Part shown: piece after piece, positions 42,361 to 51,214 of the stretch | Numbering within the stretch: the stretch's first letter is position 1 | How the letters are laid out: every line of letters begins with the position of its first letter | DNA from: Seohaeicola_A nanhaiensis | Lineage (GTDB): Bacteria; Pseudomonadota; Alphaproteobacteria; Rhodobacterales; Rhodobacteraceae | DNA length: 64,000 nucleotides | Direction: 5' to 3' | Assembly (NCBI RefSeq): GCF_042654245.1 | Contig: NZ_JBHSGI010000034.1 | Location: 124,001-188,000 of the forward strand | Position numbers and translations under genes: made by a program | Notes under the pieces: model-generated | Seen by the model: only the letters and a program-made list of their open reading frames with translations | Told to the model about the DNA's origin: nothing | The model's database searches: none

Positions 42361-44729
42361 TGATGCGTCGCCTTGCCCTGCTGGCGGTCCTGCTGGCGCT
42401 GCTCACCGGAGGTCCGGCCGCCTGGGCGCAGGACGGGCCGGATTACGAGGCCTGGGCGCGGATCGCGGAACAGGCCGAGACCGTCACCGAACGGGGCCGC
42501 GCCTCGGACGAGGCGATGGAGGCGCTGCGCGGGCAGCTGGCCGACTGGCGCGAACAGTTCCTGACCGCCGAGGGGCGCAACAGCGACCGGATCGCGACGC
42601 TGCGCAGCCAGATCGCCGCTCTGGGGCCGGCGCCGGATGTGGCGGCGGGCGCGGCGCCGGAATCCGAGGATGTGGCGGCGCGACGCACCGAGCTGAACGA
42701 CCAGCTGGCCCGCCTGCGCGCCCCGGTGATCGCGGCGGAGGAGGCCTATCTGCGGGCCGACGGGCTGATCCGCGAGATCGACAGCCTGATCCGCGAACGG
42801 CGCACCGATCGCCTGCTGGAGCTGGGGCCGACCCCGCTCGATCCGCGGCTGTGGGGCGAGGCGGGCAAGGCGATTGCCGGAACGGTGAGCGCGCTTTACG
42901 ACGAGGCCATCCGGTCGTGGCAGTCGCCGACGGGGCATGTGAAGTTCCTGTCGAACCTGCCGATCATCGCGGTCTCGCTGGTTCTGGGGCTGGTTCTCAT
43001 CTTCCGCAGCCGGATCTGGATGCGCCGCCTGGTGCGGCGGATGCGCGACGCGACGCGGCGGGGCTCGGGGGTGTGGCGGCTGGTTGTGTCGCTGGGGCAG
43101 ATCGTGCTGCCGCTGGGCGGCCTCTTGCTGCTGGTCAAGGCGACCGAGCTGACCGGGATGATCGGCCCGCATGCGTCGCCGCTGATCGACGGGCTGCCGG
43201 TCTGGGGCGCGACCGTGCTGCTGGTCTGGTGGCTGGGCGACGAGGTCTTCTCGCGCGCCGACGACGTGGCGACGGTGCCGCTGGAGCCGGCGCGCCGGAT
43301 CGAGGCGCGGGTGCATGTGGGCATTCTGGCCCTGGGCCTTGCCGCCCACGATCTGGTGGTCAAGCTGGGTGGCAGCGAGCGATACTCCGACGAAGTGCTG
43401 ACCGTTCTGGATTTTCCGGTGCTGGTGCTGGTCGGGGTGTCGCTGTTCCGGCTGGGTCTGATCCTGTCGAGCAGGCCGGCCCCGGCCGAGAGCGACGAGG
43501 ACGGCTCCCTGAGCTATGCGCGCCGCCTGCTGTGGTTCATCGGGCGGGCGGCAATGGTCATCGGCGTGGTCGGGCCGGCGATGGTGGCAGTCGGGTATGG
43601 TCAGGCGGGGCTGGCGCTGGTCTATCCGGCGGTGGGCTCGCTGATCCTGCTGGGCGTGCTGAGCGTGCTGCAGCGGCTGATCTTCGATGTCTACTATCTG
43701 GTGACGGGCGAGCGCGACCACGAGCAGGGCGGGCTGATCCCGGTGCTGGCCGGGTTCGTGCTCATCCTGGCGGCCCTGCCGGTGATGGCGCTGATCTGGG
43801 GGGCGCGCACCGCCGATCTGACCGAGATCTGGGCGCGATTCCGCGAGGGCTATTCCTTTGGCGAGACGCGGGTGTCGCCCGGCGATTTCCTGACCTTCGT
43901 GCTGGTCTTCGTGATCGGTTACATGGCGACGCGGCTGTTGCAGGGGGGCTTGCGCAATTCGGTCCTGCCCAAGACGACGATCGACCCGGGTGGCCAGACG
44001 GCGCTGCTGTCGGGGATCGGCTATGTCGGGATCTTCGTCTCGGCCCTGATCGCGATCACCAGCGCGGGGATCGACCTGACAGCGCTTGGCTATGTCGCGG
44101 GCGCGCTGTCGGTCGGCATCGGTTTCGGCCTGCAGAACATCGTGTCGAACTTTGTCTCGGGGATCATCCTGCTGATCGAGCGGCCGATTTCCAAGGGCGA
44201 CTGGATCGCCGTCGGCGGGCAGATGGGATACGTCCGCGACATCTCGGTGCGCTCGACCCGGATCGAGACATTCGACCGGACCGACGTGATCGTGCCGAAC
44301 TCGGATCTGATCAGCGGGACGGTGACGAACTATACGCGCGGCAATACCATTGGGCGGGTGATCGCGCCGGTGGGCGTGGCCTATGGGACCGACACCAAGA
44401 AGGTCGAGCGGATCCTGCAGGAGATTGCCGCGGCGCAACCCATGGTGCTGGCCAATCCGCCCCCCAACGTGGTGTTCCGCGGGTTTGGCGCCGACAGTCT
44501 CGATTTCGAGATCCGGGCGATCCTGCGCGACGTGAACTGGTCGCTGAAGGTGCATTCGGACATCAACCACGATATCGCCCGTCGGTTCGCCGAGGAGGGG
44601 ATCGAGATACCCTTTGCGCAGCGCGATGTCTGGCTGCGCAATCCCGAGGCGCTGCGCGTTCCGGCCGAGCCGGTGGGAGAAGCGCCTGCGCCGGCAGAGG
44701 AGAAGCCGGAAGAGGAGCCCAAGGCATGA
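42357..44729 (+). CDS. large mechanosensitive ion channel (DUF3772 + MscS)
   Basis: A 790-aa inner-membrane channel. Residues 1-25 are a signal peptide ending PAAWAQDG. A periplasmic alpha-helical region with a DUF3772-like stretch (LLELGPTPLDPRLWGEAGKA) follows, then about nine or ten hydrophobic segments. The MscS core is clear: GYVAGALSVGIGFGLQNIVS is the pore helix and NFVSGIILLIERPISKGDWI the start of the cytoplasmic beta domain. Three tandem ATGs occur (42357, 42360, 42363); the first forms an ATGA overlap with cysK. It releases solutes on hypo-osmotic shock. Confidence 0.92.
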   Translation: MMMRRLALLAVLLALLTGGPAAWAQDGPDYEAWARIAEQAETVTERGRASDEAMEALRGQLADWREQFLTAEGRNSDRIATLRSQIAALGPAPDVAAGAAPESEDVAARRTELNDQLARLRAPVIAAEEAYLRADGLIREIDSLIRERRTDRLLELGPTPLDPRLWGEAGKAIAGTVSALYDEAIRSWQSPTGHVKFLSNLPIIAVSLVLGLVLIFRSRIWMRRLVRRMRDATRRGSGVWRLVVSLGQIVLPLGGLLLLVKATELTGMIGPHASPLIDGLPVWGATVLLVWWLGDEVFSRADDVATVPLEPARRIEARVHVGILALGLAAHDLVVKLGGSERYSDEVLTVLDFPVLVLVGVSLFRLGLILSSRPAPAESDEDGSLSYARRLLWFIGRAAMVIGVVGPAMVAVGYGQAGLALVYPAVGSLILLGVLSVLQRLIFDVYYLVTGERDHEQGGLIPVLAGFVLILAALPVMALIWGARTADLTEIWARFREGYSFGETRVSPGDFLTFVLVFVIGYMATRLLQGGLRNSVLPKTTIDPGGQTALLSGIGYVGIFVSALIAITSAGIDLTALGYVAGALSVGIGFGLQNIVSNFVSGIILLIERPISKGDWIAVGGQMGYVRDISVRSTRIETFDRTDVIVPNSDLISGTVTNYTRGNTIGRVIAPVGVAYGTDTKKVERILQEIAAAQPMVLANPPPNVVFRGFGADSLDFEIRAILRDVNWSLKVHSDINHDIARRFAEEGIEIPFAQRDVWLRNPEALRVPAEPVGEAPAPAEEKPEEEPKA

Positions 44730-45442
44730 GCACCGAACCTCTGTTCCTGACCGACGCCTATCGCCGCGAGGCGCCGGGACGGGTGGTGACAGTCGAGCCG
44801 GATGGCGCGGTGGTGCTGGACCAGAGCCTGTTCTACGCGACCGGCGGCGGCCAGCCCGGCGACAGCGGCGCGCTGGTCTGGGACGGCGGGCGCATGGAGG
44901 TGGCCGAGGCGGTGAAGCGCGAGGGCGGACGGATTGCGCTGCTTCCTGGCGAAGGCATGCCCCCGCCGGTCGGGGCCGAGGTGGTGCAGCATCTCGACTG
45001 GGAGCGGCGGCTGGCGCATATGCGGGTGCACACGGCGCTGCACCTGCTGTCGGTGGTGATCCCGCGCCCGGTGACGGGCGGGCAGATCTCGGCCGGCAAG
45101 GGGCGGCTGGATTTCGACATGCCCGACGCGCCCGAGGACAAGGAGGCGCTGGAGGCGGCGCTGAACGCACTGATCGCGCGCGATCTGGCGGTGGGCGACG
45201 ATTGGATCACTGACGCTGAACTCGACGCCAATCCGGGGCTGGTCAAGACCATGTCGGTGGCGCCGCCGCGCGGTGCGGGCCGGGTGCGGCTGGTGCGGAT
45301 CGGGAACGGAGACGACCAAGTCGATCTGCAGCCCTGCGGCGGCACCCATGTGGCGCGGACCGGCGAGATCGGCCCCGCTCGGCTGGGCAAGATCGAGAAG
45401 AAGGGGCGTCAGAACCGGCGCGTCTATCTGCACCTCGACTGA
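44726..45442 (+). CDS. alaX: alanyl-tRNA editing protein (AlaX type)
   Basis: A free-standing editing enzyme, 238 aa, that removes Ser or Gly wrongly attached to tRNA-Ala. Zinc ligands are in the HTALHLL motif near residue 108 and in CGGTHVARTGEIG near residue 205. The N terminus LDQSLFYATGGGQPGDSG is the conserved start of the AlaRS second additional domain. It overlaps the channel gene by four bases. A stable hairpin follows and separates it from the convergent transketolase operon. Confidence 0.92.
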   Translation: MSTEPLFLTDAYRREAPGRVVTVEPDGAVVLDQSLFYATGGGQPGDSGALVWDGGRMEVAEAVKREGGRIALLPGEGMPPPVGAEVVQHLDWERRLAHMRVHTALHLLSVVIPRPVTGGQISAGKGRLDFDMPDAPEDKEALEAALNALIARDLAVGDDWITDAELDANPGLVKTMSVAPPRGAGRVRLVRIGNGDDQVDLQPCGGTHVARTGEIGPARLGKIEKKGRQNRRVYLHLD

Positions 45443-45483
45443 CTTGTCACACAGTTATCGGGCGATTTTGAAGCGCCGTGTGA

Positions 45484-45508
45484 GGCGCGGCTGACGGACA
45501 GCCGCGCC
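45484..45508. terminator. bidirectional hairpin between alaX and the transketolase operon
   Basis: Perfect ten-base stem GGCGCGGCTG/CAGCCGCGCC with a five-base loop, placed between the two convergent transcription units (stops at 45442 and 45517). No U-run on either side, but its position and stability suit a shared terminator. Confidence 0.65.
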
Positions 45509-45516
45509 CCGATGCC

Positions 45517-46539
45517 TCAGCCCAGAAACTCGCGCGCCACGGCGGTAAGACCCGGCGCGTCGAGCCGGTAATTGGCGTAGAGTGCGGCCGGTGGGCCGAC
45601 CTCGACAAAGCGGTCGGGCACGCCGTGGCGCAGGAAGGGCACGCGGGGCAGGTCGACCAGCACCTCGGCCACGGCGGTGCCCAGACCGCCGGTGATGTTG
45701 CCCTCTTCCACCGTCAGGATCGCGCCGGTTTCGCTGGCCGCTGCCGCGATCTCGTCACGGTCGAGGGGCGCGATGGACCACATGTCGACCACACGCACCG
45801 ATCGCCCCTCTGCGGCCAGCGTCTCGGCCGCGTCGAGCGACGCGCGGACGGTGGAGCCGGTGGCGATGATGGTGAGGTCGGCGCCCTCGCGCAGGCGCCG
45901 GGCCTTGCCGAAGGCAAGCTCGGGCACGGCGTCATAGACCTGCGGATCGCGGCCGCGCCCGAGGCGGATATACATCGCGCCGGGATGGTCGACCGAGATG
46001 CGCAGCAGCGCGCGCAGGTGGTTGGCGTCGGTGGCGCAGCAGACCGTCAGGTCGGCAATCGCGCGCATCATGCCGATGTCTTCGAGCGAATGGTGCGACG
46101 AGCCGTAAAAGCCCATCGACATGCCCGAATGGGTGCCGACGATGCGCACTTTCTGGCGGGGATAGGCGCAGTCGGTCTTGATCTGCTCGGCGCCGAGGAT
46201 GGCCGCGAAGCTGGCGAAGGTGGCCACATAGGGGACGAGCCCGCAGGCGGCCATGCCGGCGGCGGCGGTTATCATGTTCTTTTCGGCGATGCCGAAGTCG
46301 AAGAACCGCTCGGGGTGGGCATCGCGGAAGTCGTTGGTGCGGTTGGCACTGGCCAGATCGGCGGTGGCGACCACGATGCGCGGGTCGGTCTGGGCGAGCT
46401 CTGCCAGTTCCTCGCCCAGCACGAACGCGGGCATTCCGGCGCGGGGCGTGCCGCGCACCGAGCGATGGTCCTTGAACCGGGTCTCGCCCGAGGTGGTGCC
46501 GCGAAAGATCTCGGCCTCGTTCTGCATTTCCGTGCTCAT
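45517..46539 (-). CDS. transketolase, C-terminal subunit
   Basis: A 340-aa protein covering the pyrimidine-binding and C-terminal domains of a transketolase split in two. VVATADLASANRTNDFRDAH and FFDFGIAEKNMITAAAGMAA, with the catalytic Glu, are the core, and THSGMSMGFYGSSHHSLEDI follows. The start ATG overlaps the stop of the N-terminal subunit gene by four bases, so the two are made together and assemble into one enzyme with thiamine diphosphate. It is the last gene of the operon. Confidence 0.9.
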   Translation of the reverse strand: MSTEMQNEAEIFRGTTSGETRFKDHRSVRGTPRAGMPAFVLGEELAELAQTDPRIVVATADLASANRTNDFRDAHPERFFDFGIAEKNMITAAAGMAACGLVPYVATFASFAAILGAEQIKTDCAYPRQKVRIVGTHSGMSMGFYGSSHHSLEDIGMMRAIADLTVCCATDANHLRALLRISVDHPGAMYIRLGRGRDPQVYDAVPELAFGKARRLREGADLTIIATGSTVRASLDAAETLAAEGRSVRVVDMWSIAPLDRDEIAAAASETGAILTVEEGNITGGLGTAVAEVLVDLPRVPFLRHGVPDRFVEVGPPAALYANYRLDAPGLTAVAREFLG

Positions 46540-47402
46540 TCCGCGGGCTCCGGCACATAGGGTTTCAATCCGGCCTCAAGCTCGGCCATGACCTCGTCGT
46601 AGTCTTCGCCGACGAGGTTGCCGACGTGCCAGTCGAGGCTCATTTCCATCCGTTTCACGCCGCGCCCCTTCACGGTGTCGCAGATGATCGCCTGCGGGCG
46701 GCCGTTTCGCCCGTCGGGCAGGGCGTCGAAGGCGGCGGTCAGCGCGTCGAGGTCGTGTCCGTCGATGCGCTGCACGTCCCAGCCGAAGGCGGCGAAGCGT
46801 TTGTGGATCGGTTCGATGGAGTTGATGTCTTCGGTGTGGCCGTCGATGCAGAGGCCGTTGCGGTCGACCAGCGCGACGAGGTTCTGGGTGCCGTGGTGGC
46901 CGGCGGACATTGCCGCCTCCCAGATCTGGCCCTCGGAGAGTTCGCCATCGCCCAGCATCACGTATACGCGGTACTCCTGCTTTTGAACGCGCGCGGCCAG
47001 CGCCATGCCAAGACCGACCGAGAGGCCGTGACCGAGCGAGCCGGAGGAGAAATCGAGGCCGCGCACCTTCTTCATGTCGGGGTGGTCGCCGAAGTTCGAC
47101 CCGAAGCGGGTGTAGGTGTCGAGATCGGAAGGATCGAAGAATCCGAGATCGGCCAGCACCGGGTATAGGCCGATTGCGGCGTGGCCCTTGGACATGATGA
47201 AGCGGTCGCGCGCCTCCCAATTGGGCCGTCCGGGTTCGATCTTCATCTGGCGGTAATAGAGCGTGGCGAGAATCTCGGCGCAGGAGAAGGTGGAGGAATA
47301 GTGGCCCGCCCCGGCGATCCGGGACAGGCGTACGGTTTCGGTGCGGATGAATTTTGCGCGGTCTTCCAGCACCGCGCGGGACACGTTTCGTCGGTCGGTC
47401 AT
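46536..47402 (-). CDS. transketolase, N-terminal subunit
   Basis: A 288-aa protein covering the diphosphate-binding domain. The thiamine diphosphate motif is GDGELSEGQIWEAAMSAGHH through LVALVDRNG, and IMSKGHAAIGLYPVLADLGF and SSGSLGHGLSVGLGMALAAR are the usual flanking stretches. ATG at 47402 overlaps the ATPase stop by four bases. Split transketolases are often dedicated to special sugars; here the partners are a peptide-type ABC importer and an aminotransferase, so the substrate may be an amino- or deoxy-ketose (inference). Confidence 0.9.
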   Translation of the reverse strand: MTDRRNVSRAVLEDRAKFIRTETVRLSRIAGAGHYSSTFSCAEILATLYYRQMKIEPGRPNWEARDRFIMSKGHAAIGLYPVLADLGFFDPSDLDTYTRFGSNFGDHPDMKKVRGLDFSSGSLGHGLSVGLGMALAARVQKQEYRVYVMLGDGELSEGQIWEAAMSAGHHGTQNLVALVDRNGLCIDGHTEDINSIEPIHKRFAAFGWDVQRIDGHDLDALTAAFDALPDGRNGRPQAIICDTVKGRGVKRMEMSLDWHVGNLVGEDYDEVMAELEAGLKPYVPEPAE

Positions 47403-48391
47403 GGAGTCGTTCCTCCTTCGGTTCCATGCGGGAAATGGCATGCGACCCGGGCATCGCCCAGGGGGCGCAGGTCGGGCGCCTCGGCGGTGCAGAGGGGCCG
47501 GGCGCGCGGGCAGCGGGTGGCGAAGGCGCAGCCGGGGGGCGGCGCGAGGGGCGAGGGCACATCGCCGGTCAGCACGGTGCGCTTGCGGTTGCGTTCGCGG
47601 CGCGGGTCGGCCAGCGGGATCGCCGAGAGCAGGGCGCTGGTATAGGGGTGGCGCGGCGTGGCGAAGAGGCTGTCAGCGGGGGCGATCTCGACGATCCGGC
47701 CCAGATACATCACGCCGATACGGTGCGAGATGTGGCGCACCACGCCAAGGTCGTGGGCGATGAACAGATAGGCCACGCCCAGCCGGTCCTGCAGGTCGCG
47801 CAGCAGGTTGAGGACACCGGCCTGCACCGAGACATCCAGCGCCGAAACCGGCTCGTCCAGCACCAGCATCCGGGGGTTGACCGAAAGCGCGCGGGCGATG
47901 CCGACGCGCTGGCGCTGGCCGCCGGAGAGTTCGTGCGGATAGCGGTCGATCATGTCGGCGGGCAGGCGGACCATCTCGAGCAGTTCTGCGCTGCGGGCGG
48001 CGACCTCGGTGCGGGGCAGGTCGAGCAGGCGCATCCCCTCGGCCAGGATGCGGGCGACGGTCATCTTCGGGTGGAGCGAGGACATCGGGTCCTGGAAGAC
48101 GATCTGCAGGTCTCGACGGGCGGCGCGCATCGCGCGGGGCGAGGCGGTCAGCAGGTCGGTGCCGTCGAGGTCGATGCGGCCGCTGGTCGGTTCGATCAGG
48201 CGCAGCAGGCAGCGCCCGAGGGTGGACTTGCCGCAGCCGGATTCGCCGACAAGGCCCAGCGTCTCGCCGCGTTCGATGGCGAAGGAGACACCGGCGACGG
48301 CGCGCAGCACGCGCGGCGCGCGGAACCCCAGGACCGAGTTGCCGATCGGGTAATCCTTGCGCAGGTTCTCGACGGTCAGGACGGGGCTCAT
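47399..48391 (-). CDS. oligopeptide/dipeptide-type ABC transporter ATP-binding protein (OppF/DppF type)
   Basis: A 330-aa ATPase. Walker A is GESGCGKSTLGRCLLRLIEP, the signature SGGQRQRVGIARALSVNPRM and Walker B LVLDEPVSALDVSVQ. The C-terminal cysteine motif CAFATRCPRARPLC is the family's iron-sulfur-type stretch. It pairs with the ATPase encoded immediately upstream, whose stop overlaps its start by four bases. Confidence 0.95.
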   Translation of the reverse strand: MSPVLTVENLRKDYPIGNSVLGFRAPRVLRAVAGVSFAIERGETLGLVGESGCGKSTLGRCLLRLIEPTSGRIDLDGTDLLTASPRAMRAARRDLQIVFQDPMSSLHPKMTVARILAEGMRLLDLPRTEVAARSAELLEMVRLPADMIDRYPHELSGGQRQRVGIARALSVNPRMLVLDEPVSALDVSVQAGVLNLLRDLQDRLGVAYLFIAHDLGVVRHISHRIGVMYLGRIVEIAPADSLFATPRHPYTSALLSAIPLADPRRERNRKRTVLTGDVPSPLAPPPGCAFATRCPRARPLCTAEAPDLRPLGDARVACHFPHGTEGGTTP

Positions 48392-49356
48392 GGCGTCGCC
48401 TCGGTCAGGGCATGATGGCAGGCGGCGCTGGTGCCGGCGATGGGGCGCAGCTCGGGATCGGCCTGTGCGCAGAGGTCGGTGGCGCGGGGGCAGCGCGGGC
48501 GGAAGGCACAGCCCGTGGGGCGCGACCAGATCGACGGCGGGGTGCCGTCGATGGCGACCAGCGCACCGGCGGGCCGGTCGGGCGAGGGGATCGCGGCGAT
48601 CAGGCCGCGCGTGTAGGGGTGGGCGGTTTCGTAGAAGACGGGATCGACCGGGCCTTCCTCGACGATGCGGCCGCCATACATGACCGCGATCCTGTCGGCC
48701 ATGCCGGCCACCACGCCGAGGTCGTGGGTGATCAGCACGATGGCGAGGCCAAGCTCTTGCCGCAGCTTTTGCAGAAGTTCGAGGATCTGGGCCTGGACGG
48801 TGACGTCAAGGGCGGTGGTCGGCTCGTCCGCGATCAGCAGGGCGGGGTCGTTGGCCAGCGCCATCGCGATCATCGCGCGCTGGCGCATCCCGCCCGAGAA
48901 CTCGTAGGGGTATTGATGCAGCCGCCGGCGCGGTTCGGGGATCGAGACGAGATCGAGCAGGGCGGCTGCGCGGTCGAGCGCGGCTCGGCGGGTCAGCGGC
49001 TGGTGCAGGCGGATCGCCTCGGCGATCTGGTCGCCGATGGTGATGACCGGGTTGAAGGCCGAGAGCGGGTCCTGGAAGATGCAGCCGATCTCCTTGCCCC
49101 GGAGGCGGCGGATCTCCTCACGGCCCATCCTGACCAGTTCGCGGCCGCGGAAGACGGCGGACCCTTGGATCCCGGCGCTGGGGGGCAACAGTTGCAGTGC
49201 GGCCATCATGGTGACGGACTTGCCCGAGCCGCTTTCGCCGACGATGCCCAGCACCTCGCCCTCGGCAACCGAAAGGGTGATGCCGCGCACCGCCTCGGCG
49301 GTGCCCTGCGGGCCGGCGAAGCGGACGCGCAGGTCGGTGAGGGACAGCAGGCTCAT
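48388..49356 (-). CDS. oligopeptide/dipeptide-type ABC transporter ATP-binding protein (OppD/DppD type)
   Basis: A 322-aa ATPase. Walker A is GESGSGKSVTMMAALQLLPP, the signature SGGMRQRAMIAMALANDPAL and Walker B LIADEPTTALDVTVQ. The C-terminal motif CAFRPRCPRATDLC is present. ATG at 49356 gives the family start (MSLLSLTDLRVRFAGPQG) and overlaps the permease stop; the long upstream open frame is the permease gene read in another frame. Confidence 0.95.
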   Translation of the reverse strand: MSLLSLTDLRVRFAGPQGTAEAVRGITLSVAEGEVLGIVGESGSGKSVTMMAALQLLPPSAGIQGSAVFRGRELVRMGREEIRRLRGKEIGCIFQDPLSAFNPVITIGDQIAEAIRLHQPLTRRAALDRAAALLDLVSIPEPRRRLHQYPYEFSGGMRQRAMIAMALANDPALLIADEPTTALDVTVQAQILELLQKLRQELGLAIVLITHDLGVVAGMADRIAVMYGGRIVEEGPVDPVFYETAHPYTRGLIAAIPSPDRPAGALVAIDGTPPSIWSRPTGCAFRPRCPRATDLCAQADPELRPIAGTSAACHHALTEATP

Positions 49357-50195
49357 CGTGTGCCCCGCCGGTCGAAGAGGTCGCGCAGGCCGTCGCCAAG
49401 GAAGGCGGTGGCGAGGACGACCGTAAGGATGGCAAGGCCGGGGCCGGCGGCGATCCACCACTGGTAGAACTTCGAGGCGCCTTCCGAGATCATCGCACCC
49501 CATTCGGGCGAAGGCGGCAGCGCGCCGAGGCCGATGAAGGAGAGCGAGGCGGCGAGCAGGACGACCTGGCCGAAATCCATCGTCGCGTTGACCAGCGTCG
49601 GTGTCCAGCAGAGCGGCAGGACATGGACGGTGAGCACGCGCATCCGGCCCGCGCCGCCGGCGACGGCGGCTTCGACGTGTTCGCGGGATTTCACCTCCAT
49701 CACCTGGGCGCGCATGAGGCGGGCGTAGATCGGCCACCAGACCACGATCATCGCAACGCTGGCATTGGCGAGGCCGGCCCCCAGAGTGGCGGCCACGGTC
49801 ATGGCCAGCAGGATCGGCGGGAAGGAGAGGGTGACGTCGACAGTGCGCATCACCAGGCTGTCGACCCAGCCGCCGAAGAAGCCGGCCAGCGCGCCGAGGA
49901 CCGAGCCGATGGCGACGGCGGCGGCGACCACGACGACGGCGATGGGCACTGACCACTGCGCGCCCCAGAGGGTGCGGGCGAGGACGTCGCGGCCCAGGGC
50001 GTCGGTGCCGAGCCAATGGGCGGCCGAGGGGGGCGACAGGCGCTTGCCGACCAGCGCGAGCGGGTCGGCGATGGGCCACCACTGCACGGTGAGCGCGGTC
50101 ACCGCCCAGAACAGCAGGATTGCGATGCCAATCCGCGCGGTCAGCGGCAGGCGGGCGCGGCGGGGCCGGGCCGGGGTGTCGGCGGCCAGTGTCAC
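49353..50195 (-). CDS. oligopeptide/dipeptide-type ABC transporter permease (DppC type)
   Basis: A 280-aa inner-membrane permease. LGTDALGRDVLARTLWGAQW is the DppC hallmark and VEAAVAGGAGRMRVLTVHVL the conserved loop to the ATPases. Hydrophobic segments number about six. It overlaps both neighbours by four bases. Confidence 0.94.
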   Translation of the reverse strand: MTLAADTPARPRRARLPLTARIGIAILLFWAVTALTVQWWPIADPLALVGKRLSPPSAAHWLGTDALGRDVLARTLWGAQWSVPIAVVVVAAAVAIGSVLGALAGFFGGWVDSLVMRTVDVTLSFPPILLAMTVAATLGAGLANASVAMIVVWWPIYARLMRAQVMEVKSREHVEAAVAGGAGRMRVLTVHVLPLCWTPTLVNATMDFGQVVLLAASLSFIGLGALPPSPEWGAMISEGASKFYQWWIAAGPGLAILTVVLATAFLGDGLRDLFDRRGTR

Positions 50196-51208
50196 CGGCC
50201 CACCTTGATGCGTGGGTTGGCCCAGGCATAGGCCACGTCGGTGACCAGATTGGCCAGCAGGAAGGCCACCGCGCCAACGATGGTGACACCGCCGATCGCC
50301 GGATAGTCGAGCGAGCGCGCCGCCGCCACGGCATAGGAGCCGATGCCGGGCCAGGAGAAGATCGCCTCGGTCAGGACGGCGCCGGTGATGAGATAGGCGA
50401 AGGTAAAGCCCAGCACGGTCAGCACCGGGATCAGCGCGTTGCGCAGGGCGTGGTTCAGCAGCACCACCCGTTCCGGCGCCCCCTTGGCGCGGGCGGTGCG
50501 GACATAGTCCTGGCCCATCTCCTCGAGCAGGGACGAGCGCACGAGGCGGGCGATGATGCCGGTGACGGCCCAGCCGAGCACGAAGGCGGGGAGCAGCAGG
50601 TGCGAGAGGCTTTGCATGAACAGGGAGACGTCGCCGGCCAGCAGGGAATCGACGGTATACATGCCGGTGATGCTTTCTGGCGGGCGCGTGCGGGCGTCGA
50701 GCCGTCCGGTGCCGGGTGTCAGGCCGAGGCGGACGGTGAAGATGTAGAGCAGGATCAGCCCGGACCAGAAGATCGGCAGCGACGAGCCGAGCAGGGCGAA
50801 ACCGCGCCCGCCGATATCTATGACGCTGCCGGGAAACCGGGCCGAGAGGAGCCCGATGGCCATGCCGATGGCGGTTCCGACGATCATCGCCGCGATCACA
50901 AGTTCCAGAGTGGCGGGAAGACGCTCGGCGATATCTGTCGCGACCGGGCGGCGGCTGGTGAAGGAGGTGCCCATGTCACCCTTCACCAGATTGGTGATGT
51001 AGATGACGTATCGTTCAGGCAGCGAGCGATCGAGGCCCCATTGCGCCTTCACGGCCGCGACCACCTCGGTATTCGCCATCATCCGTTCGGGGACAAGGGC
51101 GGCCAGCGGGTCGCCCTTGGTCATCTGCGAGAGCAGGAATGCGACGCTGGCCACACCCAGGAGCAGGAACGGGATCACCGCCAGCCGCTTGAGGACATAG
51201 GCCAGCAT
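50192..51208 (-). CDS. oligopeptide/dipeptide-type ABC transporter permease (DppB type)
   Basis: A 338-aa inner-membrane permease. The N-terminal LAVIPFLLLGVASVAFLLSQ, the QWGLDRSLPERYVIYITNLV stretch and the loop DYVRTARAKGAPERVVLLNH are all typical of DppB. It follows the binding-protein gene by six bases. Confidence 0.94.
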   Translation of the reverse strand: MLAYVLKRLAVIPFLLLGVASVAFLLSQMTKGDPLAALVPERMMANTEVVAAVKAQWGLDRSLPERYVIYITNLVKGDMGTSFTSRRPVATDIAERLPATLELVIAAMIVGTAIGMAIGLLSARFPGSVIDIGGRGFALLGSSLPIFWSGLILLYIFTVRLGLTPGTGRLDARTRPPESITGMYTVDSLLAGDVSLFMQSLSHLLLPAFVLGWAVTGIIARLVRSSLLEEMGQDYVRTARAKGAPERVVLLNHALRNALIPVLTVLGFTFAYLITGAVLTEAIFSWPGIGSYAVAAARSLDYPAIGGVTIVGAVAFLLANLVTDVAYAWANPRIKVGR

Positions 51209-51214
51209 CCCTGA

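Noticed and set aside
42252..45170. A 972-codon minus-strand open frame over the channel and alaX genes
   Set aside because: Low-complexity shadow; the MscS and AlaX motifs on the plus strand are unambiguous.
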